A stretch of DNA of 64,000 bases from Romanomermis culicivorax (lineage: Eukaryota > Nematoda > Enoplea > Mermithida > Mermithidae). The notes under the pieces are model-generated. The model was not told the origin of the DNA and did no database searches. It worked only from the letters and a program-made list of their open reading frames with translations. Location: positions 1-64,000 of the forward strand of contig CAWUHX010000039.1 of assembly GCA_963922205.1 (NCBI GenBank), read 5' to 3'. Positions 1 through 10,597 of the stretch are shown piece after piece (the first letter of the stretch is position 1; the number at the start of each line of letters is the position of its first letter). The position numbers and the translations under genes were made by a program.

Positions 1-35
1 ATGTTGCCAATTTGATTCTTCTATTTTTTCTGTAG

Positions 36-902
36 TCGACAATTCGAAATTAACGATTATCCGTTGATACCGAAATTGGAGACTTTTGAACGTGACTACT
101 TATCGAGAAAAATCGCTGAAATACAGGAACTGAAGATGCAACATTATCAGATACAACAACTTTCTCATCATATCGATAAGAATACCAAAAGTACGGTGTT
201 GTCGACGTCTGCTGCAAATTTTGCTGCTATCAAAGAAAAAGATGAAAAAAATCCAGGAATGATGACCAGGAACAAGTATAGGAAAATCATCACCAAATCA
301 ATGAAAAATCGTACTTGCTCAAGTATGTATAGCTACATTTTCCTCTTCTTATTTCTTTTCAGATTGTACATAATTACTACATCCACGATTGCCTAAATTT
401 TATTACTTTTTGTTCGACTTTACCTGTTTTAATCGTTTCTTTTTTCACTAATGAACTAGGTTCGATCTTCTTTTGAAGTTTTTTGAATTTTTCGCCGTAT
501 ATTTTATGTGTAGTACATGGCTCTACGTGCCAAAAGCCAAATTTCGATTGTCATGGTGATTTCACCCGCAGTACTTTCAACAACAAAAGTAGCCAACATT
601 TCGCTTCGACCAATTCGAATTTGGCCACCATAGCCGTTTTGGAGAATAATCGTCATCCAATGAGCAACGTTTTTTGCGATCAAGCTTGTTGGGTGAAAAA
701 TATGGCGGGAAAGAATAACGAACATTCCGCAAGCCTGAAAAGCTACAACAAATCAAAAATCGACGCCGTCGATGGACGTTGGCCGATTACGTCACATCCA
801 GGTGGTCACTACGAAAACAGCGTTTTTGGTCATTCCAGATTTCATCTGAAGAAAATCAGTACATCTGTTCAACAATTAAACAGTGGAATCTCTCGCGAGT
901 GA
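36..902 (+). CDS. 3' end of an unrecognised gene (two exons, 5' part outside the window)
   Basis: Two exons join cleanly. Exon 36-322 follows a T-rich acceptor ending tctgtag and stops before a GTATGT donor. Exon 514-902 follows a TAG acceptor at 511-513, and the phases match (one base plus two). The stop is TGA at 900-902. About 224 residues are visible. The first exon encodes a charged, probably helical stretch rich in Q, K and E (for example RKIAEIQELKMQHYQIQQL). The junction produces a Cys/His cluster, CSIHGSTCQKPNFDCHG, that could bind zinc. The rest is rich in S, N, H and K and looks disordered. I recognise no family. The gene reads on the same strand as HDAC3, about 9.7 kb upstream of it. 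Support comes from matched splice phases and coding-like composition; no homologue could be checked. Confidence 0.5.
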
Positions 903-2030
903 ACGTTACTTTTTGTTTGAAGAAAAAGCTTTATTCACATTTACTGGTATAATAACTGTCCGTTATTAACAAATTTGGTGACAGTATAAAATGTCAGTAT
1001 ACGTTTACAGGTAGGTTCTGATGATTCCAAATGATTTTGTACTGCACGTTTATCCTCTACAAACATGTTTTGTACAATTTTCCGTAATTACTGTTCGTGT
1101 TGGGAATCCCTACTAAGCATTGGCAGTGTCTATTGACCGGATCCGGTCAATATTTTTTCAGCTATTGACAGGATCCGGGCAGGAGAAGATGCTATGGGAG
1201 CGTGATATTGACCGGACGAAAAGTACAGTAAACTAACTGATCACGTGATCAAACATGCAAAAAGTTGAAACCTGCAGATCATTTGCAGAAACATACATAG
1301 CTGGTTCCGACGAGCTTCTTATTCCATATAGCACCTTATACAACGCGGTACCGAAATATATCTTCATAGGGGCGGGGGGCAGAGGAGGGGGTAAACCTCG
1401 TTACCTGAGACTCTGGCTCAAAAAAATCGTGAAACACCCCCCCCCTGAACGTCTTTCAAGACAGTTTCTTTAATGATTTTCCTGCATATTTTGTATGAAA
1501 AACAAGCTCGCAGAACTTTTTTCTGTTTTTTTGCTCGCCCATCTCCTAGCCCATAATAAAAAGTCCAAGGACCCCCTCCCCTGGAAAGTTCTTGACGTGC
1601 ATGTCAGATATCCAACCTTGATTATGTGCCTAGACAAGGAAAAAATAGTAGTGCGAAAAGAAAACTTTCTTCAAGTCATTTTCCTCAGTGTCGGCCTTAA
1701 TTTTAGTTTATCAATGGCGAACATCACAGTCGACTTTATTTTGTCCCATTTGATGGTCGAGTTTTTAGTCCCGATAGTTTTTTGCCAATTTTCGGCATTA
1801 CTAAGAGATCCCTCGTGGGCAAGATAATGACAAGATAACAAGGCAGATAAAGACAGGGACGATAATCGAAAGAACGCCAAACTGCTAACTACAAGATCTA
1901 GTCTGTTTCTTTTGTTATTCTTTTAAACATTGATGGCAGAAAGAAAGTAAGGTGTTATTAGATATTTTGTGATTTTATGCAATAAAAACTACTTCTAAGC
2001 AATTTTGTATCATATTTTGATTAACAGAAA
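903..2030. other. Intergenic stretch without a recognised gene
   Basis: No convincing gene. The stretch holds GC-rich palindromic motifs near 1131-1190, a G/C homopolymer-rich patch at 1370-1450, and A/T-rich filler. Short open frames at 1255-1473 and 1495-1827 have no coding character. The stretch probably consists of decayed repeats. Confidence 0.5.
1131..1152. repeat. Perfect 22-bp palindrome centred on GGATCC
   Basis: Positions 1131-1152 read the same on both strands (half-site TATTGACCGG). Imperfect versions follow at about 1165 (ATTGACAGGATCCGGG) and 1207 (ATATTGACCGGACG). The cluster resembles the subterminal motif arrays of other transposons in this window, so it may be a decayed transposon end. 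Confidence 0.6.
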
Positions 2031-2039
2031 TATTTTAAG

Positions 2040-2340
2040 GACACTTAATATAATAGTCCTATTTTAATTATGCTAATAATTGAAAAGTAAGTACTGTCCC
2101 CAAAGTCGTTTAAACAAAGCCTTAATTGAGATGTATTACTCAAAAAATTTACTGAGCATTATTTGAGTATGGTCACAAATTTCCTGTCTATGTGACATAC
2201 AGTTTAGGAGAAAATCATTAAATGGAAAATATTATTTTCTCTCGAGTTCAGTTCTATTATTTGCCAGCATTTCAAGAAAAACAGCCTATAGTTGTGATAG
2301 CAGACAATTCGGACCATCGACAAAGAATCGGATATCCATT
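2040..2340 (+). repeat. Decayed relative of the 6326-7113 transposon interior
   Basis: Resembles 6570-6800. Both share the order: ACTCAAAAAA near a TTACTG, a GGTCACAAATTTC or GCTCACAAATTTC block, a GTGACATA-like block, and a terminal CAGCATTTCAAGAAAAACAG-like block followed by a TATAG. No intact ends are visible. Confidence 0.4.
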
Positions 2341-2446
2341 TTGCTTGGATTCATGCTGCATCGCCATTGTTCCTGAAAAAATATATAAACGTTGAAACAT
2401 TAATATTCAAAACGATATCATAGACACTCATAGCAATTCCCATAGC

Positions 2447-2804
2447 ATGACCCGATCCTCAAATTATAAGACTTGTACAACTTTTGAGAGAAAGGGTCAC
2501 ATTAGGGGCGTTTGCTTCGTGTTGCAATCCCAAATTCCGGACACTGCTAGTTTGAATGCGGCACAAATAAAAATACAATATATTCGATGTGATCACGCAT
2601 TACACGCTTCAAAATCAAACAACAATATCAAATTATAACAGAACTGTCACGTACAGACAAAATCAGAATTTTCAGTGTCAATAATTGAAGTAATATATTA
2701 ATATTGAACATACAATATCGTAATATTAGTATGCTTTGATAAATGCAACATTAAAAAAGTGTACATGCCACATGGAGCACATAAATGCCATAAAATTGAT
2801 AAAC
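2447..2804. other. No gene seen
   Basis: AT-rich sequence between a decayed repeat and the first GTGCC-type transposon. An open frame at 2447-2638 has no recognisable product. Confidence 0.4.
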
Positions 2805-4912
2805 CAGTGGTTTTTTGTGCACAGACATTTGTGCCAATTGGCACAGAGAGCCAAAAAAATTTGTGTCAAATGGCACATAAAAAATTTTTTCACCTCAAAA
2901 ATACGCTGAAAATCCTTAAAAAGTTTTATGTCAAAAACAGGTTTTTTTAGGCCAATTAGGAGCCATGGCTCCTAAAAATTCTGACTGGCTTCTAAAAATT
3001 CAGAGGCACAAGCCGAATTGGCTAGTAAAAATTAGAGCCTAACGATTCTTTTAATAAGGTGAGTTTCCTATCTGGAGATGCATTGCTATGCACTTTAATA
3101 AAGAAATACTAAAAATTTTCCGCACTTCGCACCAGATTTCAAATCATCTATGATTCTTGGTATCATTTCTCTTGTGCGGTTGGAAAATGTTGGCCTAGCT
3201 TAGGTCTATAGCTTTTAAACATCAGCATGTTATGGATGAATATTTGACCTTGTATTGCTTTCTAACATATTTGACGAAAACCTAGATCATTTTCACAAAA
3301 TCGTTTTGTGGTCCTTTAGAATTTTCGACTTTCATGAACATAACTTTTTGCATTTGGAAAATGATTAAGACATCATCAGCATAGAAAAGTGGCAGACCTT
3401 CTATCTGAAAAAGCCATTCAAATTCTCTGTTGCTTGCCTAATTTTTTAATTTTAGTTTGCCTGACTGAAAACACATTGAATTCACTGAAAAATTAGACCT
3501 TTCATGCAGGAAATAGATATTAAAAATACTCATTTTCCAACGTTATAGAATATCAAAATCCAAAATTTTCTTCTGGTCCTAAGCGCTGGCATTGATTTCT
3601 GATATCCAAGTCCGAAGTAAAATACCTACCACACTTTTTATGCCTTATATGTTTGAAAACAATCACGAATAATTATGATTGGTATAAATACTGGCTCCAG
3701 ATATATTAGATCGAAAATGATAGAGAAACTTTTGAACGCTTCCGCCAACTAAATGGTGAAAACATCGTGATCGGTCATCAGCAGTTGCAGTAGAATGGGT
3801 TGAAAAATGCGTTTTCGGCCTGGAAATCAAAATTTTTCGGCGCTGGGCGCCGAACAAGTTACTGTAGCTAGCCTTATGATTTTTCCTTCAAAACTCAGGA
3901 AAGTCAGTTCTAACAGTCTGGAACTAACATGAAGTGAATGAAATACAAGAGAAGTGATTTTGCATCATTTTTATGATGAAACGAAGCGAATTTATCAATT
4001 TTAGTGTGATCAACTAAAAATGTGCAGCCAAATTTTTCCGTTTGCAAAAAAAACCTGACGATTGATTTGAATAATGACTGATCTAATATGTGATCATTGT
4101 TATTCTTTGTTTGATTGAGTATGTATTCAAAATGATTGATCTGTTGGGCTTCTACTGTGATTTTGAAGAGCGTTTTTGAATAAATTTGTTGAAAGAAACA
4201 TTGTTTATCAGGGTTGGCGGGCATTGGGTTTTTGGGTTGATGGGTTAATAAAACTTTAGATATGTTGCATTTGCTTTTCTTTAATTCAGATCCACAATTG
4301 TGAAATGAAAAAACCCTGATTAAACCCAGAAAAACCCATGAAAAAACCCAAATTCGAAATTTTGGAAATGTTTTTTTCCCAACCCTGGCTGCGAGAATTC
4401 AGACATTTTTATAGAATTTGTCGGGCAGTCAATATTTGTGTTTTGACTTTCTTTTATATTGACTTTCTTTCTAAAACCGATGTAAATATTAATTCAACGA
4501 TGTCTATAATTGCTTTCTCCTGATAGTCCCGTCGCGTAAATTTTTTGTTGAAAAATTGTGCCAACAAAACAATGTTAATTTTTCTGTTCGAATGAAACAC
4601 CAAATTTCGGTTCCGAATCACCACTGAATGAATAAGGGGAGGAAGTTAACGATTTCTACTCATTATCAGTCATTCTCAATCTCCAAGTCTGTTGCGATCA
4701 TACAAACAGAATTCGCTCGCGTTCTAGACAAATAAAAGTAATATTAGAAGACTAGGCGCGAAGCGCCTCGAAAATTTTGCTTTTTCAGTCCCTAAGATAA
4801 CTAAAAATCAAGGAAATTCAGTTTTAAAAAAGTCAAAAAATTGTGCCAATTAACTTTTTGTGCATTCCAATTTTTTTGCGCCAAAAACCATACCTTGGCA
4901 CAAAAACCACTG
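2805..4912 (+). mobile_element. Non-autonomous hAT-like element, GTGCC-motif family (copy 1)
   Basis: Left end CAGTGGTTTTTTGTGC; right end GGCACAAAAACCACTG. The flanking 8-mers TGATAAAC and GGATAATC look like a decayed TSD (6 of 8 match). Subterminal copies of GTGCC, and its palindrome GTGCCAATTGGCAC, occur at both ends. The 3' half (about 4540-4830) aligns with 32090-32340 in the 764-bp copy of the same family. No transposase frame was seen. The element carries an internal insertion at 4209-4387 and a GGCGCGAAGCGCC palindrome at about 4755. Confidence 0.7.
4209..4387 (+). mobile_element. Short element with CAGGGTTGG ends, nested in the GTGCC element
   Basis: Begins CAGGGTTGG and ends CCCAACCCTG. 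Both halves carry repeats of a GGGTTTTT/AAAAACCC motif in inverted orientation, the layout expected of a small hAT-type element. The paralogous host sequence near 31920 continues across the insertion. No clean TSD is visible. Confidence 0.5.
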
Positions 4913-5484
4913 GGATAATCTATGAAAAACGTGTTTATAGATTTCATACCTACAGTAACTGAATATTGCAACATCGATTTGCTAAAAGCCATTGCACTTC
5001 ATTTTGTATAGTGTTGACGCTAAAACGCAGTACTCGCCTTCTTCGACCAGGCATAATCATGACGTTATATACATCGGATGAGGTTTTCACTAAGGTATAT
5101 TTCTGAGTGTGATCGACATGTTTTAATGTTTTGCATGTTACAATCACGTGATCAATCGATTTACAAGCATTTAGGGATAAAGTGTTAGCCCTCTTCTGAT
5201 TGGCCGAAATTACCGCGCCGCGCCCCAGACGGTTTTTCGCCTGATATGAATTTTTCCTTTAAAATTTTCTTTGGGCTTAGGCTTAGGGTACAGCGCTGTT
5301 GAGGCTCTTCCAAATGAAGTTATTAGTTAAAACCATTTAAAACGCATATAATGCATTTTCGACATCTCAAAAATTTTGACCAATCAACAAGGGGACGGTA
5401 ATTTCGGCCGATCAAAAGAGGGCTAACACTTCGTCCCTAATGCTTAGTAGAATTTCTGACTCAAATTCTCGGTGTCGTGCCGGT
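4913..5484. other. Spacer between two GTGCC elements
   Basis: No gene. About 5170-5440 contains an inverted pair of similar phrases (AGGGATAAAGTGTTAGCCCT near 5171 and AGGGCTAACACTTCGTCCCT near 5421), consistent with the ends of another short inverted-repeat element of roughly 270 bp. Confidence 0.45.
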
Positions 5485-5682
5485 CAGTGTTTTTTTTGTG
5501 CCAAAACATGGTTTTTGGCACAAAAAAATTTGGAATGGCACAAAAAATTTTGAGCGTTTGTGCCAATTGGCACAAAATTTTTTATTGGTCAAACACTAAA
5601 TTCCCTTGATTTTTAGACGTTTCAGGAGCGGAAAAAGCAAAAAATTTTCGGCGCTTCGCGCCGAATCAATGTATACAATATT

Positions 5683-6100
5683 CATACCTGTAGGACCTCC
5701 GACAGTTTGGGGGGGGGTAGAAAAAGTCGAAATTTTTCCCAAAAAAGGCCCAAAAAACATACACTCTTTTGCAAATTTTTTGATTTTTTTCAAACTGGGG
5801 GGGGGGGGTTGGGTGGGTGATGTTGGGTACATGGTTGGCCAAGTTGGTGGGGGGGGGCCCCCAAGTACAGGTATGACCATACCTGTACTTGGCGGGGGGG
5901 TTGGGGGGGACCCCCCCCCCCAACTTGGCCAACCCAGTACCCAAAATCATTTCCCCCCCCCCAGTTTGGAGTTCAAAAAAGTGATGTTTTTTGGCCTTTT
6001 TTGGGAAAAATTTCGACTTTTTTTCTACCCCCCCCCAAAATTTCGGATTTACCCCCCCCCCCCCCCCCAACTGGTCGGAGGTCTTACAGGTATGGGTATG
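5683..6100. mobile_element. Foldback element with CATACCTGTA ends and 8-bp TSD
   Basis: Flanked by perfect duplications ACAATATT (5675-5682 and 6101-6108). Starts CATACCTGTAGG and ends TTACAGGTATG followed by GGTATG. At the centre two ends meet (ACAGGTATGACCATACCTGT), so the unit is two roughly 200-bp copies head to head. It carries long G and C runs. Three simpler copies of the same family occur at 22506, 28109 and 31128. Confidence 0.8.
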
Positions 6101-6325
6101 ACAATATTAATTAACTCGTATATTTGACCCGAGTGCAAACGAGTTCTCTTCGAACAGTGTATTAGTATCGTTGCAGCAAACTTTATAGGCTGACAATGAC
6201 TGATGTATCAGAAAAAATTCTGAATATTCTCTGTTCATTCAGTCAGATTCAGGTTTAGAACTGAAATGCTTACTATTTGTGTTTGATTGGTTCAAATAGA
6301 AAAATCGATAACGTTGGTATACGAT

Positions 6326-7113
6326 TAGGGCTGTTTCGATCAGAGAATTTTAGTAATTTCGAGTTCGAGTTTGGTCTTTTTGCTTTTCCGAGTTCGAGTT
6401 CGAGTTTAAAAATTGTTCCGAGTCGAGTTCGAGTAATTCACTATTGTATATAAGCGTTCATTTTGTTACATAATGCCAGTCAATATTATTATGCACCTGG
6501 TCTGGTACAACTGAACTACATAGAACTGTTTAGCATATGTCATAGTTACTATAGTCTGTTTTTTATAAAATGCTTCCAAATAGAAAATTGACACAAATCA
6601 GTATCGTCGTCAAAATCGTTTACAAAGAGTTCTTACTGTAAAATTTTTCACTCAAAAAATTGTTAAAGGTTAGGTTAGTATGCTCACAAATTTCTATTCC
6701 TCTGTGATATATTGTTTATCAGAAAATCGTGAAAATCTGAAATACTACTTACTTTCCACTTTCATTATTTGGAAGCATTTCAGAAAAACAGACTATAGGT
6801 ATAAAATTTTATGCAGTCACTATTTGTGTCATACTTGCAGGTTGAAGCAGATCGTATTTTGATAATGAAAAATGTAGTTTGTTAGATGAATAAAATGTTT
6901 AGGAAATTATGTTACTTATGACATATCTTTATCTTAAACACTAAGCAGGATTTCTTAATTCCATTATATTTTAAAGTTTAAACTCGAAAAGAACTCGAAA
7001 TAATGGTTGAAAAAAATCGAGTTCGAGTTTTAAATTTCGAAGTTTTCGAGCTCGAGTTGCCAAAATTGTCGAGTTTTAATCGAGTTCGAGTTCGAGTACT
7101 CGAAACAGCCCTA
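6326..7113 (+). mobile_element. Non-autonomous hAT element with CGAGTT motif arrays
   Basis: Perfect 8-bp TSD TATACGAT at 6318-6325 and 7114-7121. Perfect terminal repeats TAGGGCTGTTTCGA / TCGAAACAGCCCTA. Both ends carry arrays of CGAGTTCGAG (about 6360-6435 and 6985-7100). Length is 788 bp with no transposase. TAGGG-type ends plus an 8-bp duplication are diagnostic of hAT. Confidence 0.88.
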
Positions 7114-7179
7114 TATACGATGTTTCGACCGAAAACAGTATGTTTCTGGTAGAAAAAAATTTTTTGTGCCAATGTATAA

Positions 7180-7560
7180 TAATATAATAATATTTATTCT
7201 ATAGTCGATTGTAAAAAAGAATACAAAAAAACGATTAGCAAAAAACAGTCAATAGAGAAAAATGTAATACGGATAATAAAGTGTAATAATCGACTATGCA
7301 GGCGACTGAAGGCGAAAAAACGCGCTGACACAGACGCCTAATTAATTACTTAATAAAATTTGTTTGTCTACATTTTTCAGACGATGCATGAAAGATGTTA
7401 CATTAGATAACGTGATAACAGACTGAGGAAGCTTGTTAAAAAATTTGTAAAACCCAAAGCGTGAAAAAATTTTTACGAATATCTATTTTACATTTTGGAA
7501 TGGAAAGTTTATATTCGTGAAGATGTCTTGTTTTGGTAACATTTGAGAAAGAAAATAATG
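7180..7560. other. No gene seen
   Basis: AT-rich interrupted remnant between two GTGCC-type ends. An unusual run of AATAAT/ATATT repeats lies at 7178-7200. No coding features. Confidence 0.4.
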
Positions 7561-7571
7561 TTTTGGTGGCA

Positions 7572-7629
7572 TGTGCCATTTCAAATTTTTTTGTGCCACA
7601 AACCATGTTTTGGCACAAAAAAAACACTG
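7572..7629 (+). mobile_element. Right-end fragment of a GTGCC-motif element
   Basis: GTGCCATTTC, GTGCCACAAACC and GGCACAAAAAAAACACTG occur in the same order and spacing as at 32401-32456. No matching left end in the same orientation was found. Confidence 0.6.
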
Positions 7630-7899
7630 GTGTCGTCCACAGTTTTTTTTCCTCGAAGATTTTTTCACATGAGAACCGGACCCAGAATTTTTTTACTCAT
7701 TTTCCAAAAAATTTCCAGATTTTTAAAAACGTTTATAATGTGTCTACGGATGCTTGAAACCTGCAAAAATGAGGAAAAGAATTGAGAAAATTCTGGTTAT
7801 GTTAGCCAAAATGAGCTGATGAAGAATATATTGCGTTCTGCAGGAGCAGATAAAGCAGTTTAACGATAGAGTTCTCATGGATTAATCGGCTATTAGCAT

Positions 7900-9010
7900 T
7901 TCTGTGGTTCCGATTAGAATTATCTAATTTTATTTAGTTCTTGATCCGGCGCGGAGCGCCGGAAAAATTTGTGGATTTTCACCTTCTAAAACGATGAAAA
8001 ATGAATCTTCACAATGTTGTGAAATAAATTAGAATCAAACTGATGAAGTGTAATTTTTTCTTCATTCCACTGGCGCGAAGCGCCGGAAAAATTTTCGAGT
8101 TTTTATATTCTAAAACGTTGGAAAATAAATCTCTCTAACAGATATTCATGAACATAAGTTCTAAAATCACAGTCTAGAATGATGTCTACAATTTCCATTT
8201 CCAATTAACGCAAAAGTCCATGTTGCAACCGTTTGCAAGATTACTAGTATCGAGAGAAAAATTTAGAGAATTGATGAAAAATCTCTATTTTCAACGAAAT
8301 ACTGACTGTTAAAGATTAGAAAATGAGACCAGCTAGCTTGACTGATAGAAAATGTTGAGCATTAATTAGTTAGTGGAAGTAGATATGCTAACGGCCGCGC
8401 TTGATAAAAAATAATGATGACCGGCACCATGCGCTGGGAAATTTTAGGATTTTCACCTTTTAAAGTCCACCTGAATGCACCTTTTCTGTTTTTAATACAA
8501 GTCAGTATTTTTCCGCTAAGTGAGATTTTCCATCAATCTTTACAATTTTCTCCTATCGTCTCGCTCGATACGCCGTTTTTCCTCAAATAAGGTCTTTTGA
8601 GCAAAAAAAATTGGAAATTAAGAAAAAATTTGGGCATGGTTCTCATTTAGGAAAAATCATTGTTAGTTTTGTATCAGGCGCAGCCGCTAGCATATCTACT
8701 CCCACTTACTAATTAAACTTCGACAATTTCTATCAATTGAATATTTCATCTCTTTTTTTACTAGTTAATAGTCAATATTTTGCTGATAATTGAAATTTTG
8801 CATCACTTTTTAAAATTTTGTTCTCTCGCTTCATTTACAATCCGAACGTTTTGAAACGTGAATCTTCGCAATCCGCGTAGAAAAACGATAAAAATGTCAT
8901 TCTGAGACTGTACTTTTAGAGCTTCTATCCAGAAATAATTTTTACGAGCATTCGTTTCCCAACATTCTGGATCACAAAAATCCGAAAATTTTTAAGGTGC
9001 CGCGCGTCTG
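7900..9010. repeat. Dispersed repeat with inverted halves and GGCGCGAAGCGCC palindromes
   Basis: The left half (about 7905-8440) matches 41085-41590, including CCGGCGCGGAGCGCCGG, GCGAAGCGCCGG and AGATATGCTAACGGC. The right half (about 8685-9005) is an inverted version (GCTAGCATATCTACTCCCAC). No gene within. Boundaries are approximate. Confidence 0.55.
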
Positions 9011-9136
9011 AAATAAGAAAGTTATTACTATCCATGAGTTTGATTCCCTTTTATTTTCATTGCTATGAAGATTCATTTTTCAGCATACCTGGACCTGGAT
9101 CAGCATACCTATCGGTTCATCTGGTACCAGCCAGCC

Positions 9137-9575
9137 CAAAAAAATGGTTGGTTCCCCGACTGGCTAGTTGATTGATACCTCCATTGTTTAGTTGGTATAT
9201 TCATTGATTCTTTGATTGGTTGGCTGATAATGTGGTTAGTTAATTAGTTTATTCCCTGATTGATTGGTTGGTCGGTCGTTTCCCTCAATGGTTGCTTGGT
9301 TGATTCCATGGTTGATTGATTTATTTCCTGGTTGATTGCTTGGTTATTTCCCTGATTGGTTGGTTGGATGTTTCCCTGGTGGGTTGGTTCGTTGATTCCA
9401 TGGTTGGTCGTTTCCGTAGCTGGTTCATTCATTCACTGGTTTGTTGATTGATTTAGTGATTAGTTGATTCACTGATTCCCCGACTCATTAGTTCACCGAT
9501 TTCCTGACTGATTGGTTGATTATTTGATTCTCTGGTTGATTGGCTGACTCCCTGTTTGCTTGGTTAGTCTTTGAA
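9137..9575. repeat. Degenerate TTGATTGGTTGG minisatellite
   Basis: About 440 bp made of imperfect repeats of GGTTGATT, CCCTGGTT and TTGGTTGG units. A repetitive N/Q/T-rich frame on the minus strand is a by-product of the repeat. Confidence 0.8.
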
Positions 9576-9844
9576 TTCTCGATCTCATTCTCTGTCAGTT
9601 AAAATCGGTTCACACAAAAAACACGATCTGGTGCGTCATCTGGTATCGAGATCGCCTCATCTGATACCGAGTTGCATCCAGTTGAACCTATTGTCCAGGT
9701 GTGTTTTCCAGCCCTTTAAAATGTAAGAAACTGAAAATTTACCCGGCGCAGCTTCACAAACTTTTTTTCCGGTCTTCAAAAGTTTTTGAATATTGTTAAC
9801 CTGATCTTCCTGCATTTAACGCATGTGAGACAAAGAAAAGCTGT

Positions 9845-10010
9845 ATAATAGATTATTACTACCAGGATCCGGATCCGTATGTAGTGGAGCTGATTATCCG
9901 GATCCGTGAAACTCATTTCCCATTACCCGGAACCGAATGGAGGCAAGTTGACTACCCGGATTCGGAAGATTAAAAATCTCGGATCCGTTCCATCTTTAGA
10001 ATCAATAATC
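9845..10010. repeat. Array of CCGGATCCG motifs
   Basis: At least six variants of CCGGATCCG (GGATCCGGATCCG, CCGGATCCG, CCCGGAACCG, CCCGGATTCGG, CGGATCCG) in about 165 bp. It resembles the subterminal array of the element near 38385-38626, so it is probably one end of a related transposon. Confidence 0.5.
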
Positions 10011-10079
10011 ACATCTATAAATAGTAACGTTTTACATTCTAAATTGGATAAAGTCAATTTTGATCAACTGTAAGAGCTC

Positions 10080-10597
10080 TACGAATAAAAATAAAAGAAA
10101 AACCCTGTCTTGTTGATGTTTGGTATACGACATCGCACCCCTTGGAGCAGCAGGGCGGCCCGGGGTACATACAGGGTAGTGCCGTAACTTTCACGGTGAA
10201 AAATAGCCGGGTTAAAAATGCGAGATAGCTGTGGTATCAATCTGTATCCTGTCCGCCTCGAGAGCTTGATTTCATTGAGTAATTCCCATACGCAAGTCAG
10301 TCAGGCATAAGAGATGGTAAGAGCCTTTCCGGACATTTTGGATGATTTCTTGAAATGTGTGGACTTCTAACAAAGTGTGACAACTCCATATGATTTTATT
10401 GTGCGTTTATTGACAGAGAATTTCTTCAGGCTATAGAAGTCAAAGGCAATATGTAAAGGTTCACGTAGAAAATTAACCGCCTAAAATATTTCAGATTTCA
10501 CATATCGTAAGATTTTATCATTAAATTTCTGTTATTTATTCGGAGGAATTTCGTTCAAATTCAAGTAGGAATTCTATCATTCGAGCGTCGACGCGTA
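10080..10597. other. Region just upstream of HDAC3, content uncertain
   Basis: Contains a GC-rich block at about 10130-10270 unlike its surroundings, and a good donor-like sequence (GATGGTAAGAG near 10314) that could end an untranslated HDAC3 exon. No promoter element is certain. The HDAC3 promoter should lie here or slightly upstream. Confidence 0.3.

Larger units (their letters stand above)
5485..7175 (-). mobile_element. GTGCC-motif hAT-like element (copy 2), interrupted
   Basis: Begins CAGTGTTTTTTTTGTGCC, which is the reverse complement of the right end of the other copies, so this copy is inverted. GTGCC motifs continue to about 5580. The interior near 6110-6320 matches the reverse complement of the family interior. 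Two later insertions split it (5683-6100 and 6326-7113). The distal end is lost near 7175, where a GTGCCAATG remnant remains. Confidence 0.6.

Noticed and set aside
5606-6127. A 173-codon glycine/proline-rich frame
   Set aside because: It runs through poly-G and poly-C tracts of a MITE dimer and is open on both strands.
9244-9432. N/Q/T-rich repeat protein on the minus strand
   Set aside because: By-product of the TTGATTGGTTGG minisatellite.
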